Positions 25,142 through 34,312 of a stretch of 64,000 bases of DNA are shown piece after piece. Source of the stretch: an uncultured Oscillospiraceae bacterium (GTDB lineage Bacteria; Bacillota; Clostridia; Oscillospirales; Acutalibacteraceae); the NCBI GenBank assembly GCA_900545655.1, contig UQZY01000003.1, positions 1 through 64,000 on the forward strand, read 5' to 3'. A program made the position numbers and the translations under genes. Every line of letters starts with the position of its first letter. Positions within the stretch are counted from its first letter, which is position 1. The notes under the pieces were generated by a model. That model was not told where the DNA came from. It searched no databases and saw only the letters and a program-made list of their open reading frames with translations.

Positions 25142-27271
25142 TTACATGAGAGGCTCCATACCGAGTACCGGGTGGTTCTTACTCTCAAGGAACGGAATAA
25201 GGTCGTCAACCTCTGTACAAACAGTCTCGTCGGCAATCATATCCGTAAAGTTGTCGATACCGTAAAGTTCTTTTGCGGTCTTGTTAAGTCTTTCCGCAAC
25301 ATCATCCTTAAGTTCCTTCGGCATCCATACGATACGTTCTATTCCGCCTTCTGCGGAGATAAACTTCTTTGAGGATATGAAATGACGTCCGTGACCCATA
25401 TAACCCGGAGTCTGAACACCGCCGCCCGTACAGGAAGCGAGTTCTCCGAAGGTCATGCCTGACGGTGTCATTCCGGCATACTCACGGTTTACGACAATAA
25501 CTCCGTTTGATGCAGGCTCAATACCGCAGATACACTCAAAGCATCCGCATGAGGTCATAGGATCCTCGAGGATTGAGTAGAGAGTAACATTTTCAACGGC
25601 ACCGTGTGTTGCCTCATGTACTATCTTGTTTACGTTTTCATAGGAGCCTGTACGCTCATCAAGAAGGCCTTCCTTCATGATAGGCTGTGAAGGTCCGTTA
25701 GGATTAAGCTCATAGGTTGCTTTTGCGTCAAGCCAGGAAACCGCACCGCAGAGACCGAGACGTTCGGGAGTTACCACGCAGCAGTGTGCAGGAGCAAAGC
25801 TCTGACAGAGAATACATGTAAAGAAGCGGTCTACCGATTCGTCAGTCATGCTGAGAAGTCTGTCATCACGCTCGTTATAACGCGGCATTGCCTTTGTTTC
25901 AAGCATCTCCGTAACCTTTGCGGGATCCGTGATAAGTGTTACCTGACACTTATCAACAACTGTGTCGAACTCGTCCATAATCATATGGTAAAGAACTTCT
26001 CCGAAGTGTTTAAGTCTGAGACCCTTGTCATAAGCATCCTGTGAAACACGGATTCTTATAAGGTTTCTCTGACCGGTATGCATAACACCTTCCATGTAGT
26101 TGAACCAAGCATGAATCTTACGTTCAATAACACTCTCAAAGTCCGACTGCATCTTCTTTCCCGCAACCTCTACGAACGTACCGAGTGCAAACTCCTTTTC
26201 GCCGCAGTCGATGTCGTTTCCGACAATTTCAATCTTGTGGTCCTCAACCTCATCCATGTTTTTCATAAGAACAAGCTCGGCTGTGGGATTTTTACTTGAC
26301 CAGATCTCAATTGCCATGTCAGCCTTACGGATGATTTCGCCCTCAAACGCCGAAGCGAAAGCAACAGGTATAGGAAGATTTGTATCTTTTATCTTGATGT
26401 TTCGAAGCTCAAGAGAATGTTTAACTGTCTCCGAATGATCAAGGACAGACTCAAGAGCACCCGGCACCTGATTTTCTCCGAGGTCGATATCCACGATAAC
26501 AGGGAAGCCGAGTGCGATGGCACCAGCACCTGCCGAAACAACAACCTCGTCAATAGCACCAAAGGTATTTACAAAAGCGGGAACACGCTCCTTTGTATAT
26601 GTGAGAAGAGTGCTGAGATCTCCCGGCTGTACATTGCCGAAGATAAGAGCCGCACGTATTGCAACCGTAACAACATGAATAACGGAAGTAACGTCATGTC
26701 CGAGAGGAACTACACGGAAGTCAAGACCCATTCTTACACCCGACTCCGCACACTGTTCAATAACATCACCTATCAGGAAAGACATAATACCCTTTGACTG
26801 GTAGCCCTTTACGATATTTGCAACGTCTTCGGCGTTATCTGCTTTTCCTAAAACAACGGCAACGCCCGGTATGTCTCCAGTAACAAGAGGAACACCAAGA
26901 GAACGAATTATCGGGTCAGGAACGAAGCCTATGCCGGAGTCATTTTCATATGGCTGTGCTCCGTCAATGTATTTGAGACCTTCGATAATCTCTGCGCCGA
27001 CCGCGGTTGCAAGACCGGCGTTGAGTGCCGGCCCTATCTCGGGCTCGTTTGTAATAAGGCTCTTCAGTACGCCCACACATGCCGGCAGGTCGCCGAGTGT
27101 CTTGACCTTAACACCTGTTGCGGCATAGATGGTCGGGAAGAAATAAGCAGTATCCGGAAAAGCAATTTCCTTGTCTGCCCCGTACTTTGCAATTGCATCG
27201 TTTACCGCACCCTCGGTAAGACCCGCAACGGCATTTGAACCACCGTAAATCAAATCAGTTAATGCGCTCAT
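25142..27271 (-). CDS. acsB: CO-methylating acetyl-CoA synthase AcsB, copy 1
   Basis: 709 aa. It makes acetyl-CoA from CO, a methyl group and CoA at the Ni-Ni-Fe4S4 A-cluster. All six A-cluster cysteines are present: C486, C489, C498, C508, C575 and C577. The spacing is exactly that of Moorella AcsB (506, 509, 518, 528, 595, 597), and C577 is part of DPMTSCGCFEC. The N-terminal domain, which in Moorella forms the CO tunnel with CODH, is present. ATG 27271 is chosen because GGGAGGT lies 9 bases upstream. It has its own probable promoter and is followed by acsV. Confidence 0.95.
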   Translation of the reverse strand: MSALTDLIYGGSNAVAGLTEGAVNDAIAKYGADKEIAFPDTAYFFPTIYAATGVKVKTLGDLPACVGVLKSLITNEPEIGPALNAGLATAVGAEIIEGLKYIDGAQPYENDSGIGFVPDPIIRSLGVPLVTGDIPGVAVVLGKADNAEDVANIVKGYQSKGIMSFLIGDVIEQCAESGVRMGLDFRVVPLGHDVTSVIHVVTVAIRAALIFGNVQPGDLSTLLTYTKERVPAFVNTFGAIDEVVVSAGAGAIALGFPVIVDIDLGENQVPGALESVLDHSETVKHSLELRNIKIKDTNLPIPVAFASAFEGEIIRKADMAIEIWSSKNPTAELVLMKNMDEVEDHKIEIVGNDIDCGEKEFALGTFVEVAGKKMQSDFESVIERKIHAWFNYMEGVMHTGQRNLIRIRVSQDAYDKGLRLKHFGEVLYHMIMDEFDTVVDKCQVTLITDPAKVTEMLETKAMPRYNERDDRLLSMTDESVDRFFTCILCQSFAPAHCCVVTPERLGLCGAVSWLDAKATYELNPNGPSQPIMKEGLLDERTGSYENVNKIVHEATHGAVENVTLYSILEDPMTSCGCFECICGIEPASNGVIVVNREYAGMTPSGMTFGELASCTGGGVQTPGYMGHGRHFISSKKFISAEGGIERIVWMPKELKDDVAERLNKTAKELYGIDNFTDMIADETVCTEVDDLIPFLESKNHPVLGMEPLM

Positions 27272-27372
27272 GATAGATATACCTCCCAAATGTCTATTGT
27301 AATTTTTTATGCCTTATTAATTGCCTGTACTTTATAAACATATTTTTATAAACATACACATACACAGTAATT

Positions 27373-27401
27373 AGTATACCACATTTTTTGCACATTGTAG
27401 A
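27373..27401 (-). promoter_or_regulatory. Candidate promoter in front of acsB copy 1
   Basis: TCTACA (27396-27401), a 17-base spacer and TATACT (27373-27378) with a TGG extended -10. It lies in the 207-base gap between the two acsB genes, right after a 15-bp inverted repeat. Confidence 0.45.
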
Positions 27402-27406
27402 TATTT

Positions 27407-27450
27407 TCTATGAGTAAAATTACCAAAATTTATGCAATTTTACTCATAGA
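27407..27450. promoter_or_regulatory. 15-bp perfect inverted repeat between the two acsB genes
   Basis: TCTATGAGTAAAATT and its exact complement, separated by 14 bases, immediately upstream of the candidate -35 element. No U run follows, so a regulator-binding site or an mRNA 3'-end stabiliser for the upstream acsB2 transcript is likelier than a terminator. Confidence 0.6.
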
Positions 27451-27496
27451 TTTCACAAAACAACCTGTTGTTTTCTCAGCATTTTTCCGTGCCAGA

Positions 27497-29635
27497 TCAG
27501 ATATCAATAGGCTCCATCTCAAGCACAGGATGTCCCACTTCTCCGAGGAAGGCAAGAAGCTCTTCGGGGTCTCCCGTTCCGCACGTCGTCTCATCGGCAA
27601 CCATATCTGTAAAGTTGTCGATATCGTAAAGCTCCTTTGCCGTTGCGTCGAGCTTGCTGCGAATCTGCTCCTTGAGCTCAGACGGAAGCCATACAAGGCG
27701 TTTTACACCGCCCTCCGCCTTTATGAATTTCTTTGAGGCGATGTAATGCTTTCCATGTCCCATGAAGCCCGGGGTCTGAACGCCGCCGCCTGTCATGGAG
27801 GCCATCTCGGAGAAGGTCATTCCGAGAGGTGTCATTCCTGCAAACTCACGTGTTGTTATAACAACTCCCATGGAGCATGGCTCTATACCGCAGATACACT
27901 CAAAGCAACCGCACGAGGTCATAGGATCCTCTATAAGCGAGTAAAGAGTTACGTGCTCAAGCGCACCGTGCGAAAGAGTGAATACCGCCTCATCAACGTC
28001 CTCATAACGTCCTATGTTCTCGTCAACACATTTTTCCTTTGAAACAACCTGACAAGGTCCGGTGGGATCAAGCTCGTTGGTAGCCTTTGCATCAAGCCAT
28101 GAAACAGCTCCGCAAAGTCCGAGACGCTCGGGTGTTACGATACATACATGACTCGGCGAGAAGGCCTGGCACATGATACATGAGTAGAACTGCGGAACGG
28201 ATTCATCCGTCATGGACTTAAGTCTTTCGTCACGCTTGTCAAACACCTCATTTGCATGCCTGCGAAGCTCGGCATTCTTCTCGGCATCAACAACGATTTT
28301 TACTTGGCACTTGTCAACAACCGAGTCAAAGTCGGACATAATCTTAGCATAAAGGACCTCACCGATATGTTTAAACTTAAAGCCTGCTTCATAGTCCACC
28401 TTTGAGATACGTATACGGATCATGTCTCTCTGACCCGTGTGCATAACACCTTCGACACAGTTAAGGAAGGAGTGGAACTTACGTTCAAATACCGATTCAA
28501 AGTCAGGCTGCATATTCTTTCCCGCAACCTCAACCGTATATGAGAGTGAAAGCTTTGTTCCGACTTCAAATTCATCTATTTCGGGACCTATAACCTCTAT
28601 CCTGTGGTCCTCAATCTCGGATGCATCCTTCGTCTGTACAAGTTCAAAGCAGTCAACTCTTGAACCGTCAATCTCAACCTGCATATCCGCTCTGCGGATA
28701 ATCTCACCCTCGTAAGCGGTTGAGAAAGCAACGGGAATGTCGATATTTGTAACCTTTATCTTTATGCCTCTTGCTTCAAGGCTGGTATCAATCCAGTCAT
28801 TTGTATTTTCATTTATGATAAGTGACTTCGGAACCGACCACATGTCGTCCGTATCATTGGTAACAACGGGGAAGCCAAGCTTGATGGCTCCCGCTCCGCA
28901 GGCAACGGTGATATCCGGCACCGGCTTGTATGCATTTACAAATGCGTTTACCCTGTCAAAGGTGTACTTGTGGAAGCCGTCCCAGTCACCCGGCTGTATG
29001 TTACCGAAAATCATTGCACAGCGGGTAACGAGAGAAATGATGTATCCTACCGCCCAGATGTCGGGTCCTACCGGAACAAGTCGTACGGGGAAACCCATGT
29101 TTATTCCCGCTTCATTCATCTGATCAATGATTCCCCCGATAAGGAATACGAATATACCTCTTGACTGATAGCCCTTAACTATTTCGACCGCTTCCTCGGT
29201 TGAGGGTGCGGGTCCGATAATTACTACAAAGCCCGGAATATCACCCGTTACAAGAGGAACTCCGAGCTCACGTACCTCAGCATCCGCAAAATGACCGTGA
29301 TAAATCGTTCCCTCATATGGGGTATCCGTTTTAGCATACTTGCATGCTTCTATCATTTCGGCGGCGATTGCGGTACCGACGCCGGAATAGAAGATTGATT
29401 TTGTTCGAGGCTCTCTGAGCATCATAGCCTTAACATCCGGTAAAACGTCGTGAAGCTCACCGACTGTTGTAACTTTTTTTCCGATATATGCATATATACA
29501 GGCGAGAAAATATGCTGTATGCGGCATGTTGAGCGGTGCATCTGCACCGAGTTCGTCAAAGATAGCGTTTACGTCAGCCTCGGCCTTTGCAAACATCTCA
29601 TCTGAACCACGGAATACTCTATCAAATAATGCCAT
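27497..29635 (-). CDS. acsB: CO-methylating acetyl-CoA synthase AcsB, copy 2
   Basis: 712 aa, a second complete AcsB. A-cluster cysteines fall at the same numbers as in copy 1 (C486, C489, C498, C508, C575, C577). The A-cluster neighbourhood differs: CIMCQAFSPSHVC here against CILCQSFAPAHCC in copy 1. The N-terminal thirds and the 330-370 region are well diverged, so this is not a recent or assembly duplication. Its ATG overlaps the stop of cooC by one base (TAATG), tying it to the CODH end of the operon. Copy 2 may be the CODH-complexed form and copy 1 a differently regulated form (speculation). Confidence 0.95.
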   Translation of the reverse strand: MALFDRVFRGSDEMFAKAEADVNAIFDELGADAPLNMPHTAYFLACIYAYIGKKVTTVGELHDVLPDVKAMMLREPRTKSIFYSGVGTAIAAEMIEACKYAKTDTPYEGTIYHGHFADAEVRELGVPLVTGDIPGFVVIIGPAPSTEEAVEIVKGYQSRGIFVFLIGGIIDQMNEAGINMGFPVRLVPVGPDIWAVGYIISLVTRCAMIFGNIQPGDWDGFHKYTFDRVNAFVNAYKPVPDITVACGAGAIKLGFPVVTNDTDDMWSVPKSLIINENTNDWIDTSLEARGIKIKVTNIDIPVAFSTAYEGEIIRRADMQVEIDGSRVDCFELVQTKDASEIEDHRIEVIGPEIDEFEVGTKLSLSYTVEVAGKNMQPDFESVFERKFHSFLNCVEGVMHTGQRDMIRIRISKVDYEAGFKFKHIGEVLYAKIMSDFDSVVDKCQVKIVVDAEKNAELRRHANEVFDKRDERLKSMTDESVPQFYSCIMCQAFSPSHVCIVTPERLGLCGAVSWLDAKATNELDPTGPCQVVSKEKCVDENIGRYEDVDEAVFTLSHGALEHVTLYSLIEDPMTSCGCFECICGIEPCSMGVVITTREFAGMTPLGMTFSEMASMTGGGVQTPGFMGHGKHYIASKKFIKAEGGVKRLVWLPSELKEQIRSKLDATAKELYDIDNFTDMVADETTCGTGDPEELLAFLGEVGHPVLEMEPIDI

Positions 29636-30408
29636 TATGATTCATCCTTTCTGTCCATCTTTGCCTTGATAGCTCTTATCTCTTCAAGAGCTTCAGGGCT
29701 GCAATCATAGGGAGAGAGGCCCTGTCTGTCAGCGTCTGTTACGTCGCTGTTGTAGCTTATGAAACCAAGCAAGTCTTCCTCAGGTATACGACTTTTAACG
29801 AATTCCCTGTCCTTGTCGTCACGTATCTTGTTTGCGACAACATATACCTTCGTTATTCCGATATCCGCGGCAAGCTTTTTTACATTGGCATAGGTCTGAA
29901 CGCTGCGGGCACCTGGCTCTATAACAACAATGAAAAAATCCATCATCGAGGCTGTTCCCCTTGCAAGATGCTCAAGTCCGGCCTCCATATCCATTATCAC
30001 AACGTCATCCTTCCTGAAGGTGAGCGCCGAAAGAATGGATTTCAGCATAACGTGCTCAGGACAAACGCAACCGGAGCCACCGGTCTCGACAGTACCCATA
30101 ACAAGAAGCTTTACACCGTTTACGTCTTTTCCGTATTTGTCCGGGATATCCGCAACCTGAGGATTGAGCTTGAAAAATTTGTTGGCGTCGTTGGCACCTG
30201 TTCTCTCCTCAACAAGGGAACGCATCTTTGAGATGGGGACTATGGAGTTTACCTCTTCTTCCGAAAGTCCGAGGGCAAGTCCCAGGTTTGCGTCCGGGTC
30301 AACGTCCGCTGCGAGGACGGTACGCCCCTCATCCGCATAAAGTCTTGCAAGCGTGGAAGAGAGAGTGGTTTTCCCTACTCCGCCCTTTCCTGTTATTGCC
30401 AGTTTCAT
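29635..30408 (-). CDS. cooC: CooC-type CODH nickel-insertion ATPase (copy 1)
   Basis: 257-aa MinD/CooC ATPase with the deviant Walker A TGKGGVGKTT at residue 7, DVDPDANLGLALG, the CxC-type motif GGSGCVCPEH near 112, which in CooC dimers binds the metal, DMEAGLEHLARG, and EPGARSVQTY. It lies between cooS (29 bases) and acsB2 (overlap), so it most likely matures the CODH C-cluster. It is distinct from the other CooC-type gene at 21231. Confidence 0.9.
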   Translation of the reverse strand: MKLAITGKGGVGKTTLSSTLARLYADEGRTVLAADVDPDANLGLALGLSEEEVNSIVPISKMRSLVEERTGANDANKFFKLNPQVADIPDKYGKDVNGVKLLVMGTVETGGSGCVCPEHVMLKSILSALTFRKDDVVIMDMEAGLEHLARGTASMMDFFIVVIEPGARSVQTYANVKKLAADIGITKVYVVANKIRDDKDREFVKSRIPEEDLLGFISYNSDVTDADRQGLSPYDCSPEALEEIRAIKAKMDRKDES

Positions 30409-30437
30409 AATTCTTTAAGACCTCTTATGTTTACAAT

Positions 30438-32336
30438 TTATATGCCGAGGGCAACACGCTTCGCCTCAATGGCTTCAATCATAAGGTCGCCCATTTTTTC
30501 AATATCCTTTTCAACGGTAAAGTTTGCCTCCACCCACTGCTTACAACCGGTTTCACCGCGCAGGAGCTCAATTACCTCCTCGGAGCCTTCGCAGAACGGC
30601 TCAACGCCCAGAAAGGTATCAATCCCCGTTGCCACTACATAGTTACCGATAGAAACCGCCTTTTCCGACATCCACTCCGGAGCGCATCCGCAAAGAGGAA
30701 TCTGTGAGATATTTATACCCCAGTCCTTTGCGATATCCGATGCGAGAATCATCATACGGGAGATGTCAACACATGAGCCCATATGTAAAACCGGAGGAAT
30801 TCCTACAGGCTCACATACTCTCCGAAGGCCTTCACCGCAGCAGTCCTTTGCGTCAGGGTCCATAAGACCTGCCTTAGCGGCAGCCTGTGCGGAACAGCCC
30901 GAAACAATAACTATAATGTCGTTTTCAAGCAGTTTTTTCATCAGCTCAATATGTGAGTAATCGGCACGTATCTTCGGGTTATTACAGCCGACCATCGCAA
31001 CCGCACCGCGGATAACGCCTGACTTTACGGCGTCAACGAGAGGCATGGTAGTGCCCGTTTCGTCAACGTGGCTGTTTGTTACTCCGTCAAGACACTTCTT
31101 TATGGCTTCAACCGAATAGCCTACGCGCGCGTGCGTCTTCAAGTCAGGTATGTTTACGATATCCTGATTCCTGTTTTTAAAATTCTCAACGGCAAGCTTT
31201 ACTATCATTCTTGCCTTTTCCGCAGCCGTTTCTTCTGAAAACTCTATGAATTCGGAATCCGGCATACGTGCTATCGGAGACGTTGTAATGAACTTTGTAT
31301 GGAAACACTTTGAAAGCGGTCCGAGTGCCGGGAAGATACATTGTACGTCAACAACAATCGCCTCACAGGCGCCGGTAAGTACAACATTTTCCTGCTGAAG
31401 AAAGTTGCCCGCCATAGGAATACCGTGACGCATGGTTACCTCGTTTGAGGTGCAGCATACACCTGCGATATTTATTCCCTTTGCTCCGTTTTCCTTTGCA
31501 AGAGCAATCATCTCGGGATCCTGTGCATAGAAAACAATCATCTCCGAAAGAGACGGGTCATGTCCGTGAACGATGATGTTTACCATGTCCTTTTCCATGA
31601 CACCGAGGTTTGCGTGTGTGTCGACAGGCTTCGGCGTTCCGAAAAGAACGTCCGAAAATTCGGTTCCCATCATTGAACCGCCCCAACCGTCCGAGAGTCC
31701 GGCACGAAGTGAGTGCCTTATAAGAGCCTCCGGAAGTGACGAGCAGCCCATATGCGTCATATGGAGTGACTGAGAAACCTCGCGGTCTATTGCACGCGGC
31801 TCGATACCCATGTTCCTCCATATCTCCTGTGTATGTTCGGGTGCGCGCTTCAAAAAGCGCTGAGTGCCGAAGGGCTTTCCGTACTCAAGAAGTGCTGTTT
31901 CGGCAACCTCGTGCGCCACGTCGTAGATATCTCTGCCGTCAGTCTCAACACCCCACTCTGCCGCAATCTTTAAAAGCTTCTCGGGATCCGTAACATGATA
32001 ATCACCGTCGGGTGAAGCCTTGTAAAGCGTGTGACATATGGAGCGTCCGTGGTCGGAATGAGTTGCGGCGCCTCCGGCAGTAAAGCGAAGGTAGTTACGC
32101 GCAACTATGCCGTGTGCATCACAGCCGCAGATACCTCTCGGCGACTTCGGCGTAATACGGCAAGGACCCATACTGCATATACGACAACAAATTCCCTGCT
32201 CTCCGAATTTACAGTGCGGCGTTTGATTCTGAACACGCTGTTGCCATGAATCTGCTCCGACCTTTGCTCCGGTTTCAAGCAGCGAATTGGTAGCGGCTTC
32301 CATGTCTTCAATGGAAATGAGTCTGTCCCAATTCAT
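30438..32336 (-). CDS. cooS: Anaerobic Ni-Fe carbon monoxide dehydrogenase catalytic subunit
   Basis: 632 aa, the normal length for CooS/AcsA. It interconverts CO2 and CO. The N-terminal cluster-binding cysteines are at 42, 50, 51, 54, 59, 70 and 72. C-cluster ligands are all apparent: the HGHDP histidines at 257-259, C295, C333, C451 (GCNNP), C481 (GCSAQ) and C522 (GSCVD). The catalytic lysine region is CGCAPEWMSEKA. ATG 32336 follows GGGAGGAG, and an upstream in-frame start is ignored. As the first gene of the locus, with cooC and acsB behind it, it acts as the CODH of the acetyl-CoA synthase complex rather than a lone CO-oxidising enzyme. Confidence 0.95.
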   Translation of the reverse strand: MNWDRLISIEDMEAATNSLLETGAKVGADSWQQRVQNQTPHCKFGEQGICCRICSMGPCRITPKSPRGICGCDAHGIVARNYLRFTAGGAATHSDHGRSICHTLYKASPDGDYHVTDPEKLLKIAAEWGVETDGRDIYDVAHEVAETALLEYGKPFGTQRFLKRAPEHTQEIWRNMGIEPRAIDREVSQSLHMTHMGCSSLPEALIRHSLRAGLSDGWGGSMMGTEFSDVLFGTPKPVDTHANLGVMEKDMVNIIVHGHDPSLSEMIVFYAQDPEMIALAKENGAKGINIAGVCCTSNEVTMRHGIPMAGNFLQQENVVLTGACEAIVVDVQCIFPALGPLSKCFHTKFITTSPIARMPDSEFIEFSEETAAEKARMIVKLAVENFKNRNQDIVNIPDLKTHARVGYSVEAIKKCLDGVTNSHVDETGTTMPLVDAVKSGVIRGAVAMVGCNNPKIRADYSHIELMKKLLENDIIVIVSGCSAQAAAKAGLMDPDAKDCCGEGLRRVCEPVGIPPVLHMGSCVDISRMMILASDIAKDWGINISQIPLCGCAPEWMSEKAVSIGNYVVATGIDTFLGVEPFCEGSEEVIELLRGETGCKQWVEANFTVEKDIEKMGDLMIEAIEAKRVALGI

Positions 32337-32396
32337 AGTTTTCTCCTCCCAAAACACAGTTTAAAATACAATTTAATTGCATGATATATCGGCTTT

Positions 32397-32425
32397 ACTA
32401 TAACAGAAAAAAAACTGTTTGTACC
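32397..32425 (-). promoter_or_regulatory. Candidate promoter of the CODH/ACS operon
   Basis: TATAGT (32397-32402) with an upstream TGT (extended -10) and a weak -35 GGTACA at 17 bases. The leader to cooS is about 55 bases. Confidence 0.4.
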
Positions 32426-32451
32426 TACCACAAATAGTGAAAAAAAAGTTA

Positions 32452-32478
32452 AGGCGTGCTACAAAATGTAGCACGCCT
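32452..32478. terminator. Terminator of the DUF362 gene (bidirectional)
   Basis: A 12-bp perfect stem AGGCGTGCTACA with its complement around a 3-base loop. U-rich tracts lie on both sides. It separates the DUF362 gene from the CODH/ACS operon. Confidence 0.85.
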
Positions 32479-32540
32479 TTTTTTATGATTTTTTTATTGA
32501 CAACTCACTAAAAAGTACATACCAAAGGGATTAACCGTAA

Positions 32541-34244
32541 TCAATGATTATGGCCCTCTGCTCCATAGCGATGGTTTGTGTTGAGAGGAAGCGCACAGAG
32601 TGCAACATAAGCTTGCAGGCCTGCCTGCTTCACTCTTGAGACAATTCCCATCTTTGGCATCGGCACCGGAATAAAATCTTTTTCCATGTCGTCAGCCGAA
32701 AGGGGCGGTATTTCAAATATACGGTCATCATGCGAGAGCATAGGTGCGTCACATGGCTCGCCGAGGATAGTGCTTATGGCACGCCTTGCTATCATGTCAA
32801 GTACATTGGCGCCCGTATGAATAAGCCACGGATTAGACGGCATGAGTATAGGAAGAAGGGTTCCGCCTGCCATGGTTATCGTTGAAGCACACTTTGCAGG
32901 GTCGCAGCAGCCTGTTGCCTTCCACTCACAGATATCGGAAACCGTCGAAAGAGTACAGTTACCCATACCGTATTTTTTCACCGGAAGAGCCGCAAGCTCG
33001 TCCTTTGTGTACGGTTTACCGTTTTTATCAAACCAATATCTGGTTCCGTTAATGACAATACCCGGGCCCTCTATAACGCATACCCTGAGATTCTCGTTCT
33101 TCATTGATTTTTTGTAGTTGAAGAAATCCATTCCGAATTTCACGGAGGCAAGACAACCGCCCGAGCATGCCTGCTCAATCTCAAGCGCTGTTTCCGGTGT
33201 AACGGAATTCGGATCCTTTATTTCCGGAACTCCGGGTAGATTGTGTCCCGCAACAGCCATGAGATTCGGAAACTCACGCTCGGTTTTTTCATCAAACAAG
33301 CTCGCAACGGCAGGTCTGAAGGGAGTTACATTGGTTCGCCCTATTATCTCTACCTGCGGATCTCCGAAGTTACGCGCGGTAGCCTCAATCATAAGCTTAT
33401 TCTTTTCAGGGTCGAAGCCCATCATATATGTTGTTATTCTGTCCGCTTCAACAGAATTGTTTGAAACAATAATCTTTCCAACCTCCACAGGATCAACCGG
33501 GGAAGGAGTATTTCCCTCTCCGCCTATGATACCGTCGATAACGGTAAGGTCAGGCTTGAAAAGATAGAGAAGATCTGCAAGCTTTTTATTGATATGATAG
33601 TTGTGATTTCTCTCACGGAGAAAATAAGGAATTGTACCCATGGCGTTTTTGAAGCCGAGAGTAACGCCTGTATAGAGATTTGTCTTCATCTTCGGCACGG
33701 AGATATAATATGCCTCTCCTCTTACCGCCTTATCGAGAATTTTCGGAAGATAAACCTCCTTCATAACCTCGGCTTTCGGAAGATAGTAATGAACTACCGG
33801 TTCGAGCTCCATTGCCACAAGCCCGGTGTTGTAATACTTTGCGATTTTATCATATCCCGCTGCCTTAAACGCCGTCTTTGTAGGATACGGCTTGCCGGCG
33901 GATTCTATGATAGTGATATTGCTTGTATACTGCTTGATAAATGAGACAACAGCCTCAAAAACACGCGGGTCGGTGTTTTCGGGGTAGTCCGTTTTATCAA
34001 GTGCAACATTGTGATAAACAAACACAAGATTGGGCTTTATAAGAACCTCCTTATGTCCCCGAAGACTGTCTGTAAAATGCGTCTTTGCGTCAAGCTCCGA
34101 GAGTGCCGAATAAACCGTCTCCCTTATTGCCCTTATGTCTGCACGGTCAAAATATTCCCTTGTTCCGTAATTCTTCGGAAGTGATACAAAATCCTTCATG
34201 TAATCCATTTCCGGAGCATCCTTGATTATAACGTAGCTTGCCAT
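32541..34244 (-). CDS. DUF362 domain-containing protein
   Basis: 567 aa, soluble. DUF362 features are HKEVLIKPNLV, IIESAGKPYPTK, ISVPKMKTNLYTGVTLGFKN, NYHINKKLADLLYLFKPDLTVIDG and VGKIIVSNNSVEADRITTYMMG. The C-terminal third has many Cys (ACSGGCLAS, GMGNCTLS, GCCDPAKC), suggesting a Fe-S or metal site, but not a standard ferredoxin pair. The family role is unknown; members are often near redox enzymes. It is directly upstream of the CODH/ACS locus but cut off from it by a strong terminator. It may be cotranscribed with the lipoprotein gene, since no terminator is seen in the 68-base gap. Confidence 0.8.
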   Translation of the reverse strand: MASYVIIKDAPEMDYMKDFVSLPKNYGTREYFDRADIRAIRETVYSALSELDAKTHFTDSLRGHKEVLIKPNLVFVYHNVALDKTDYPENTDPRVFEAVVSFIKQYTSNITIIESAGKPYPTKTAFKAAGYDKIAKYYNTGLVAMELEPVVHYYLPKAEVMKEVYLPKILDKAVRGEAYYISVPKMKTNLYTGVTLGFKNAMGTIPYFLRERNHNYHINKKLADLLYLFKPDLTVIDGIIGGEGNTPSPVDPVEVGKIIVSNNSVEADRITTYMMGFDPEKNKLMIEATARNFGDPQVEIIGRTNVTPFRPAVASLFDEKTEREFPNLMAVAGHNLPGVPEIKDPNSVTPETALEIEQACSGGCLASVKFGMDFFNYKKSMKNENLRVCVIEGPGIVINGTRYWFDKNGKPYTKDELAALPVKKYGMGNCTLSTVSDICEWKATGCCDPAKCASTITMAGGTLLPILMPSNPWLIHTGANVLDMIARRAISTILGEPCDAPMLSHDDRIFEIPPLSADDMEKDFIPVPMPKMGIVSRVKQAGLQAYVALCALPLNTNHRYGAEGHNH

Positions 34245-34312
34245 TGTTTTCCTCCTATTTTGAATATATTTCTGCCCACTCGGGTGAATTTGTATATCAG
34301 GTTATACGAATA

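Noticed and set aside
25142..29635. The two acsB genes as an assembly duplication
   Set aside because: The proteins differ throughout, including around the A-cluster, and have different flanking signals.
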